Origin: Chloromonas sp. AAM2
Taxonomy: Eukaryota > Chlorophyta > Chlorophyceae > Chlamydomonadales > Chlamydomonadaceae
DNA length: 17,292 nt
Reading direction: 5' to 3'
Assembly: GCA_004335635.1 (NCBI GenBank)
Contig: QAXH01005779.1
Span: 1-17,292, forward strand
The notes beneath the pieces were generated by a model. The model searched no databases. It was not told the origin of the DNA and saw nothing but the letters and a program-made list of their open reading frames with translations. A program made the position numbers and the translations under genes. Below are positions 9,726-17,292 of this stretch, piece by piece; position 1 is the stretch's first letter, and the number at the start of each line of letters is the position of its first letter.

Positions 9726-10512
9726 GTTGGCTGTGGCTACCTTTTGGGTTGAACCAGAAAACCCTGAGCTTATGGGAAGATGCGACAACTGATGCTTGGA
9801 TTAGCCACTGCGCATCTGGTGACACGGCTGCTTTGGGCAGCACCCTGCTGGCCCTGTGGCGCTCGCGTGTCTTTGAAAAGTAACGTTTCAGTTTCAGTAA
9901 AGCTTCAGCAGAACAGTGATCTTGATAACAATAACCTGAATCTAAACATGTAAGCAACAAAGCGACAACATGTTTCACACAATGCCTTGCACTACCATGC
10001 AGCGAACAAGCAGCGGGATCAGACACAAGAGCAGCAAACCACACCTGTCTGCGCCTTCAGTGCAAGAGGAAGTAGTGTCTCTGGTATGTTCTGCATTATG
10101 CGCAGCTTCTCCACTGGCTGATCAATTCAGCATGGCATATAAGTTTGCTGGCACCTGGATATAGTCCAGAACTGCTCGTGACTTGCCGTCTCTGCACACA
10201 TGCAAATGTTTGAGCGCTGAAGCAAACCCACCCACACAGAGCCGCTTATAGATAAACGCATAGAACAACCATATTGATGTGAATCGCGTCCCAAATGAAT
10301 CCATCCAAGGACACACTCACTGTTGTACCCGCCGAGCCTCAGGAAACCTCAGTAATGTATCATGCATGAATCATATAGCATGAATAATGCAATCATTGAT
10401 CAGAATTGCAGACAGCTGTAACTCAAGGCTTTCCTGTGGCAGCAGTGCATCATGTACAGTAGGTCGCCGGATCCACTCAACGTTCAAGGCCCATTCAAGA
10501 GCCTGTCCTCGC
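9726..10512. other. Intergenic region: 5' flank of the large gene and 3' flank of its neighbour
   Basis: This lies between the start codon at 9725 and the neighbouring stop at 10513, both genes on the minus strand. It should contain the promoter and 5' UTR of the large gene and the 3' UTR of the upstream gene. Minus-strand frames overlapping 9616-10044 show no conserved-looking peptide. I cannot place a promoter element or poly(A) signal with confidence. Confidence 0.5.
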
Positions 10513-11083
10513 CTACTCTCGATTCTCCTCCTTCTTTCTCCTCTTCATCCTTGCCTTCCTCTTCTTTTCCTCCTGCTCCTGCTTCTTCTTGGCGTCTTCT
10601 CGCTTCTTCCACCAGGCGTACAGGGCCCGCAGCTCCAGGTAGCCACTTTCCCTGAGAGTTAGCCACTTTCCCTTACACTACATCCGTCTGGCTATCCTGC
10701 AACTGATGGTCGGCATACAGGAAATTGTCCACATGGAGGGCAAGGGTGAGGTGCTCCCCGAAGGAAGATGCATTTCAAGGTGATGGAACCAGGCTTTACA
10801 AGACCTCCGAAGCAATGGGTATTTCGAGCGGGTTGGGCTGGCATGGGAGGCCGTCGTGCTCACACAGTACAGGCTACCAAGAGGCAGGATTGGGGGAAGG
10901 TAGACACGGGCCCGAGCAGGTTGGCATTGACAGCTTGCACCAGAAGCCTTGCATGGTGTCTCTTTGACACAAAACCTTAACCACGCCTGACTCAACGCCT
11001 GATTCTAGACAGAGCTTGCATACAGCCTTCTTCCGAGCATTTGAATAGCCGCCGCGGCAATAGAGCGAGGCACATAAATTCCC
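10513..11083 (-). CDS. 3' exons of an unrecognised gene with a Lys/Glu-rich C-terminus (partial model)
   Basis: The last exon (10651-10513, TAG) reads ESGYLELRALYAWWKKRE and then a long Lys/Glu/Arg tail of helical composition. It joins in phase 2 (TT+G) to an exon at 10873-10800 reading PVLCEHDGLPCQ, then PNPLEIPIASEV. The donor is GTAAAG and the acceptor CTCTCAG, with a CTAAC just before it. A third, weaker exon at about 11083-10976 would add a frame with AVCKLCLESGVESGVVK, joined in phase 0 through a poor GTTTTG donor. With it, the cysteines space as Cx2C-x14-Cx6C, which could bind metal. I do not recognise the family, and the start codon was not found; it may lie within 11084-11650. The highly charged tail recalls nuclear or microtubule-associated proteins, but that is weak evidence. 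The last two exons are fairly likely; the full gene extent is uncertain. Confidence 0.48.
10640..10673. repeat. 14-bp direct repeat, 20-bp period, at a splice acceptor
   Basis: TAGCCACTTTCCCT occurs at 10640-10653 and again at 10660-10673. On the minus strand the copies flank the proposed CTCTCAG acceptor of the last exon of the unrecognised gene. The upstream copy forms the end of the intron and the downstream copy the start of the exon, so a 20-bp tandem duplication seems to have remodelled this boundary. Confidence 0.8.
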
Positions 11084-11650
11084 TCTTCAAGACACAGAAC
11101 GCCAATTCATCACGCCGAGGTTTCAGGTCACTCATAACCAAAACCGTGACGAAGAGTCATCACAGAGTCCAAAAACCTGTAGCGCGAAAAGACGAACCTT
11201 ACAGGACATGCTGGGCACGTCGCAGCCTTTTCGGCTCTGGGCTCTGTGGCTAGACAGAAGTGATTGGCGTGTGCCTGGCCTGATGTACATGGCCACATGC
11301 TGTGGAGCTACTGCTTGAAGGACCAAGGAGTGCATCCATGGGAGATGGCGCTCGGGGGAACCTGGCAGGTTATGCTCCTGGCTGTGAAGAATGGCAAGTG
11401 CATGAAGAGCTTCCCTTCATGGGTGTGGGATGGCATGGGCGGGTCGCAGCGCTGTGCCAGTGTGGTAGAGACAGCGGTCAATGTGGGCAGCATCTGACAA
11501 GCTGTGACGCCCCCCTTGCTGCAGCACCACGACACACTGAGCTGCTGCACGTTGTGTGCTCGTAGTCGGTGGGGTTCAGTGTTGACCGCTAGGTGACCAT
11601 CAATTCTCGCCTTTCCTTGCTCTCCCAGGATTGCAGGCCGGGTACAGGGA
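11084..11650. other. Region between two divergent genes, probably a shared promoter region
   Basis: It lies between the unrecognised minus-strand gene and the plus-strand transporter. Several overlapping short frames exist on the minus strand here, including a 47-codon ATG frame (starts MSDLKPRRDELAF) ending near 11000, but none is consistent enough to annotate. An in-frame TGA at 11594-11596 precedes the first transporter ATG. I cannot identify specific promoter motifs. Confidence 0.4.
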
Positions 11651-14600
11651 ATGCAGTTAACACAGAGACTGTGCGGGCTTGTTTGGTGCAGGATGCGGCT
11701 GGAGGCAGCACCTGTCATTCAGCAAGATGCCTTCTCAGACGCTGCCTGGCACAAGCAGCACAGAGGAGTTCCTTTCTTTGCATGGCCACTGCTGGCTGCA
11801 TCGGTGAGTGGTAATGGTGGCTGTGGGCTAGCCTGCTGTCGTTACCAGCAGACTAACTTTCCTGTTCTTTCTGGGTGTTATGTTGGCGTGCACACTACCA
11901 ACCATGTTTGCATGCCTTGGATGCCCTCTGCTGCTCATTGAGTAGTGGGGCACAGACATATTTACACGGGCTGATGCATGGTCATTGCACTGCACTATCT
12001 GACTGAACTTTTGCAGTTCATTGCTTGCCCAACTCACATGGCTACCTACAACACGTGCACATATGCCGGACATGATTCACCATCATACGTCTAGTCACCA
12101 CCCTCGGCAAGTGACCTAGAAACTGGCTGGCACGGGTCTAAACACAGGTGTTCCGTGCCTGAAGGTGCTTGCAGTATCGTCTGCGGGAGCAGCGTTTGAG
12201 CAGCTCAATGATGTGCCCCCAATCACCTTGGCGGCATGGCGGCTGCAGCTCACAACAGTCATCCTCTTGTGCGGGGCGGCATGGCAGTGGAAAACGAGCC
12301 TGGTAAGGCTGATGCCATGGGCCTTTACTGTTGTTTCCATGGGTGCAATGGTGACCAGTGGTTACCTGTATTTCTCTGTCTCCTTGAGCAGTCCCCTCTG
12401 GACTGAAGGCCATGTAAACAACAACAGGCCAATGCATCCCACTGCATCCATGCACGTTCAAGGATAGTGTATCGGCCAGCACCACAGTTAAGCCCACTAA
12501 GTAGGCTCGACCAAAATGCTGGCTCTGCCCTTTAGCAAATCCCATTCGCCAGGTTTGTCCGAACAACTGTCACGTTCAGGGTCCATGCCCCAGAGGACCG
12601 AACGCAAGGCACCCAGGCTTTTACGACAGGGGCTTACGCCGTCTTTTCAACTAAGCAGGCGATGGGCAGTAACGGAATCTGCAGCGGTTGTGACCAGACC
12701 CCGCTGCATGCTTGCATGTGTGCAGAATGCTGAGCAGAGGAGGCAGGTGCTTGACAGCTGGAAAATGCTGGCAGGTAGTGGTGTCTGCCTCGCATTTCAT
12801 TTTGGTTGTTGGTAAGTGAGGCTGGCTGTTGATTGTAGCTGCAGATACCGCACTGCTATCGCCATACAACAGCACTGTGACATTACAGCACCGCAGTTTG
12901 AGGCGCCATCATAAGTGTATCCAATTTCTGCCTATCAGTATGACGAGCAATTGCATGCATTTTCTGATGACGTCATTCATCTGCGGCCACGGTTGCGGTC
13001 ATTTGTAGCTAAAGTTACAGAATAGCTGTAGCTGACGAAAGCGCTGGAAAAGGGATATGCCACAGCTGCTGGTGTGCATGCTTCAGAGATGTGTACCCCT
13101 CGCCTGTTTGGAATGCCTTCGTGCCAGGCGTCAGTCAGCCCTGTTAAGGCCATACTGTGAATTGGTTCCCGGCAGAACACATACACGAGGCAGGTCATTC
13201 CAGCAGAGTTCAGCACACATTCAAGCGCTCACACTGCCACGTGCCACATGCACCAAGGCATGTCTATTCAAGAACGCTGCTTTCTTTCCACCTGTGCCCG
13301 TGCGCTTTAGACCTCAGCTGCACAGCCCTGGCACGTGCTGCTGCAGGGTATGGAGTCTGCAACACACGAGTCTGGCGCACTCGCTGCTGTTCGTGTGCTC
13401 AGTGCCTGTAGTCATTGTGGTGGGGATGATCGTGCTGCGCAAACCCATTTCGAGGGTGAGTGAGTCAGTATGTTTCACACCTGTATTGTCCCACAAGTGA
13501 AACAGAAGATGGCTCGCGCATCCGTGTACACCAGCATCATTCGCATTGCACTGCTGGTGCATAGTCCAACCCACCGTCACCTGAGTTGGAACCCTGAGAG
13601 AACGCTGGGAGATTTGAGTGCCTTGCGTGCAGTTGTGTTGCCTTGAATCCTGCAAGCCACGTTTGTCTAAGCCAGAATCGCCTTGAATCCTGGTCCCCGA
13701 AGTTTTGCTCTGGAATCGCCCAGTCACTTGAGTGTTCTACAACGTACAGTTTTATCGGAAAAACCAGTGTTAAAACCATTGACCTCGGTTACAGCGCAAG
13801 AAACCGCCTCGGAGCGCTAGCTAGAACAAGGTCCTGGGTGCACATCTGGGCGCAACTCATGACCCAGAAGACAGCAACTTGATGAAGCAGAGGGGAGCAA
13901 CATTTGACCAGAGCATGACGTGGCATTGCGAGTTGCTGTTGTTGCTGTTGGTACATGGCCTTCCGTCCGAGGAGGACTGCACAGCGGCACAAGTGTCATG
14001 TGGCTTGTTGCCACAGCATGGCTTTGTGTGGAGCCGAGCCATGCCCATGTGTCTCGCTTGGCCGGCCACATGCAGCACCTTGCTACTGCTCATACCACCT
14101 GTATCCAGCATGCACAGATGCATAAATGCCTGGCGCACAGCATCAGGCACGACAGCATTGCCCCTTTTGGACGGGAAACAATCAGCACAACTGTTAACTT
14201 CACCGCAGCAAAGTAAATGCACAAAGTGTCAGTGGCTGACGAAGCAGGAACAGAAAACCTTGCGTCACTGCGCTTATGGTCAACCAGTTGCTACGAGCGG
14301 CCTCTGTTGCTGTTCAGGACATTTTCATCTGTATCGTCCAACAAGTCGATCATAGAATGGCACAAGCTTCATATACAACACATCATTCTCGCATTGCAGA
14401 GGACTGCTGGTCTTGTCAGCCCTGTGTCCTCTGCTGCGCAGGGCGAGGTGTTGGGCTGTGCCGCGGGCTTCTGTGGCGCCCTCCTGCTGGCCCTGGGCCC
14501 CCGCGGGGCGCATGACGCACGCGTGACCCTGGCGGGAGACATTGCGGCGCTCGTGGCGGCTATGGTATTCATTGGTTACTTGGCGGTACGGGGGAACGCA

Positions 14601-16998
14601 ATCAGACGGGTTGGTGGCGTCCTGTAAGCGGAAGCCAGGGAAAGTTGAAGACAGGGGTGACGTAAAGAAGAGGCCTGCGTGCCACGCCCGTTGCATGGCA
14701 AGCTGCGGCATTCAAGACATGCATTCATCTCACCAATGCAGAAGATGTCTGCTGCAGACCCGCACATGGGCGCAACGCAAGGGTCAGGTTTACAGCCAGA
14801 CAACCCTTTATTAGGGATTGAGTTTTTGCGTGGCCACCCAGCTGCTTCACTGAGCCCACTTCGTTTTGTCAATGTCACTTGTACGCCTGCAGGCAGGGCG
14901 CACTTTGCGTCAGTGGATGCCTATCTTTGTGTACGCGTGCCCCGTGACGGGCGTGGGCGCGGTGCTGCTGAGCCTGGCGGCCGTTGCAATGGACGGGGCG
15001 GGGCCGCTGCGGGGCGGCAGCCAGGGGGTGGCGGGCTGGCTGGTGGGGGGACGGCACGCGGCATGGGTGAGGCAAGGGCTGACGATTGTTAGTACTGTAC
15101 TCGGATCTAGTGAGGGTGGGCTTGAGGACGTGCGAGGGGTCATACCTTACCATACCGTCTGACTCCCGTGTATTTTGCACACCTGCCAGATAAGATGTGT
15201 GGGAATGGGGAGGGGGGAAGCAGGGGGAGGTGCTCCGTTAGTCACTGTGTGACCTTATGCTTCATATGCTGCTTCCCAGGTTGTGTACCTGTCGTTTGTT
15301 CCTGGGATTGTGGGGCACACGGGCTTCAACACTCTTCTGCGCTACCTCACACCCCTCACCGTGAGTCCTACCCCATATGGAGCTTGGCTACATGCATGCA
15401 CCAGTGGTCTGCATGCGTCTTGCATGGCCCTTGCACCATATTACGCAAGCGAAGTGCGACTGGGCTTAGAGCACATCGCTCTTCCTCCTCATCCTGTGAA
15501 TTTCATTTATTGCACTACTTCCGTGGTTGCCCACACAGTGGTTGCAAAACTCCATGACAGCTGCTGCACAGCTGGCCATTCTGCTTTTGTGGTCGAATGT
15601 TGCTCTGCCTGTTCAAGGCCATGTCCTTGAGGTGCCTTTCAAGCCTTTGCTGACATGATGCACAATGCAAATCTTACACGTCTTGGCAGTCCCAGGGCCG
15701 CACGTCATGCCTGACAACAAGTGATATCGGGCAGGTGCAGACCGCACCGTATTTCTAGACATTCGATCATTGTACTATCGGTTTGTAAGTCCGGGTTTAA
15801 GTCGCATGGGAAGATTTGTCTGCACCATGTTGGGAGTATGTTTCTCACACTTTCTTGCACTTTCTCTATAACACCAACAATGTGTAGCGATGTACAATTC
15901 TTGCAACAGTGTACGAGCAAAGCAGCCCGCGTGCACAGGATGGCTGTGATCAACTCCCTGTGCCCCACATCTGTAGGTGTCGCTTGCCTTCCAGCTTGAG
16001 CCTCTGGTGGGCACGCTGATTGGGTGGGCAGCGGGGGCGGTCCGGGAGGCGCCGGGCTGGTCCACATGGGTGGGCGGCCTGGTGGTGCTAGCGGCCACGT
16101 GTGTGGTGACCGCTGCCACCGCCAAGCGGGAGGCCAGGCAGGAGGCCAAGGGGCGGGCGGCAGTGGAGCTGGAGCAGGTGCGGACACGCATGGGCGCACA
16201 AGAGTCACAAAGAGTGACTCCCTAAGTCGCACTCACAGGCGATGTTCCATGCTGATCAAGCCTCCATGCGCTGATGTCCATGTGTGGGATTCAATCTGTA
16301 TGGCCTGATTGTAATGCTTTGCACCAAGCTCAGTAAGTCTTTAACGTTTGTTTACTACTTTGTTTGTTTTCTGTGTATGGAATGGATTGCTTGTGTGTCT
16401 GGCCTGACTGTCATACTTCTTGCCACGACCAGTCAGACTTCAACGTGTTGTTGTTTTGAAGGTTTGGATCCTAAGCGCTGGATCGCCAGTACCACACACT
16501 CAGTATCACACAGCTGAGATACTTTGTCTTTCCAACCCTGCAAACTGCAAAGCCTTCACCTTTTGAGCGTTCTGCAAACTCTGCTTTTGTTCACATTTTC
16601 CTTACAAAGGCGCAGATTGTAGCCATGGTGCAGATGTCAAGCAAACAAGCAAACAAGCAGCACAGAAGTCAGGACAAACGTCTGCATTTCCATCAAGCCT
16701 TTACGGCTGAAGCCGACTTACGAAAACTGACTGGCTGGACCTGACAACTGCCTCAGTCTATTGCATGCAGGTGTTTGCGTCTGAACAGCAAGGTCTGCTT
16801 GACAAGAAGGCAGAGGAGGAGCAAGAGGATGACAGTCCACAGCATGCAGGTCCGCACCAGGGCGAGCGATCGCCTCTTATGGACAACCAGGAAACCAGCA
16901 ATGGGCTGGCAGGGCCAAGCCCTGGCCGGGCTGCTGATGGCTTGCCCACCCGACATGTGCCGCACGTGCATCATGCACCAAACTTGACCGACGGATAG
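11651..16998 (+). CDS. EamA-type drug/metabolite transporter (DMT superfamily)
   Basis: Nine exons encode a membrane transporter with two EamA repeats and about ten expected helices: 11651-11803, 12165-12302, 12726-12811, 13347-13455, 14442-14585, 14893-15066, 15280-15360, 15977-16177, 16771-16998. Phases agree throughout, including a split Trp codon (TG|G) between exons 3 and 4. The protein is 437 residues from the ATG at 11651, or 423 from the one at 11693. Family landmarks in order: DVPPITLAAWRLQLT (exon 2), LAFHFGCW then VWSLQHTSLAHSLL (exons 3-4), LRKPIS then GEVLGC (exons 4-5), RTLRQWMPIFVYACPVTG (exon 6), FVPGIVGHTGFNTLLRYL (exon 7) and LEPLVGTLIGW (exon 8). DMT members export or exchange small metabolites; the substrate cannot be read from sequence. 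Exon 9 adds a hydrophilic cytosolic tail with EQQGLLD and ERSPLMD, both acidic-dileucine-like sorting motifs, and a His-rich end. If the last intron is retained, the protein stops at 16225 instead. The exon 1-2 junction has a second frame-consistent solution (11810 to 12175). Confidence 0.92.
13456..14441 (+). other. Longest intron of the transporter gene (986 bp)
   Basis: The intron starts GTGAGT and ends CTGCGCAG and directly joins the LRKPISR and GEVLGC blocks, which are adjacent in EamA proteins, so nothing conserved is missing. It holds long frames on both strands (for example 158 codons at 13879-14355, plus strand), but none reads like a known domain. I see no RNA gene or transposon in it. 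Confidence 0.7.
13640..13692. repeat. 13-bp direct repeat in a transporter intron
   Basis: GCCTTGAATCCTG occurs at 13640-13652 and again at 13680-13692, exactly 40 bp apart. This is a small local duplication with no evident function. Confidence 0.8.
16310..16314 (+). promoter_or_regulatory. Possible TGTAA poly(A) signal inside the last transporter intron
   Basis: TGTAA lies 85 bases past the TAA at 16223-16225 that ends the read-through frame of exon 8. It would suit a transcript that keeps the last intron and ends early. I find no TGTAA between the distal stop at 16998 and the TG repeat. Confidence 0.4.
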
Positions 16999-17237
16999 CC
17001 ACTACTGACAGCACAAGCATGCACATCATCCATGACACGCAGTCAGAGCTACCATTATGACCTACTTGTGCATGCACGATAATGGCTCCTTTTCGTGTTT
17101 GCCCTGCTGCTGTTGCCTGCCACGCATTCAAGCCCTTGAGTGGCCATAGTAAAGAGCCTTTTTGCGCACCTGCCTGGCTTGTGAGCCATGCCTAGAAAAC
17201 GATCGTCTAATGTTCCGCTAATGTACTGAGGAGCACA

Positions 17238-17240
<3 letters not shown>
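16999..17240. other. 3' flank of the transporter gene
   Basis: This runs from the distal transporter stop to the microsatellite and is presumably 3' UTR and intergenic sequence. No TGTAA is present on the plus strand. No further gene is visible. Confidence 0.5.

Positions 17241-17292
<52 letters not shown>
17241..17292. repeat. (TG)26 dinucleotide microsatellite at the window edge
   Basis: A perfect TG tract of 52 bases runs to the last base of the window, so its true length is unknown. In an assembly, such a tract at an edge may also be a break point. Confidence 0.98.

Noticed and set aside
11308..11718. 136-codon minus-strand frame
   Set aside because: It overlaps the first transporter exon on the other strand, and its peptide shows no domain pattern. 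A part of it could be an exon of the divergent gene, but I could not join it in phase.
12138..12566. 142-codon minus-strand frame
   Set aside because: It is antisense to the transporter exon with the clear DVPPITLAAWRL block, so it is a shadow frame.
13879..14355. 158-codon plus-strand frame inside a transporter intron
   Set aside because: The flanking exons join directly at a known family position. The frame's composition (Cys, His and Leu runs) is like chance frames, and antisense frames of similar length overlap it.

Overview
The window is nuclear DNA from an intron-rich eukaryote, most likely a green alga (chlorophyte, perhaps a trebouxiophyte). The grounds are moderately GC-rich sequence, exons of 40-1740 bp separated by introns of about 90-990 bp with GT-AG ends (many acceptors read TGCAG), TGTAA motifs (the chlorophyte-type poly(A) signal) downstream of two stop codons, and gene content. 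There is no prokaryotic operon, rRNA, tRNA, CRISPR array or transposase. The species assignment is inference. I built the gene models by hand, asking that reading frame and intron phase agree across every junction.

Layout. (1) 474-2717, plus strand: the last five exons of a DExH-box RNA helicase, mainly the C-terminal OB-fold region, closest in my memory to the DHX29 / plant DExH7 type; the motor domains lie upstream of the window. (2) 3342-9725, minus strand, convergent with the helicase: an eleven-exon gene of 1075 codons. It has one N-terminal membrane segment, a small ordered core of no family I recognise, and a very long, apparently disordered tail rich in Ser, Pro, Arg and His. (3) 10513 to about 11083, minus strand: the 3' exons of another unrecognised gene with a Cys-rich stretch and a highly charged Lys/Glu C-terminus. 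(4) 11651-16998, plus strand, divergent from gene 3: a nine-exon EamA-type drug/metabolite transporter (DMT superfamily) with ten expected membrane helices and a cytosolic tail carrying two dileucine-type sorting motifs. The window ends in a (TG)26 microsatellite.

The four genes look like ordinary neighbours on a nuclear chromosome, with no sign of a shared pathway. The least explained item is gene 2. Its short RPx[S/T]A motif recurs six times across three exons, and one stretch repeats a basic-Pro-Ser motif four times. The other points of interest are the two possible C-termini of the transporter and two splice junctions that can be read in more than one frame-consistent way.
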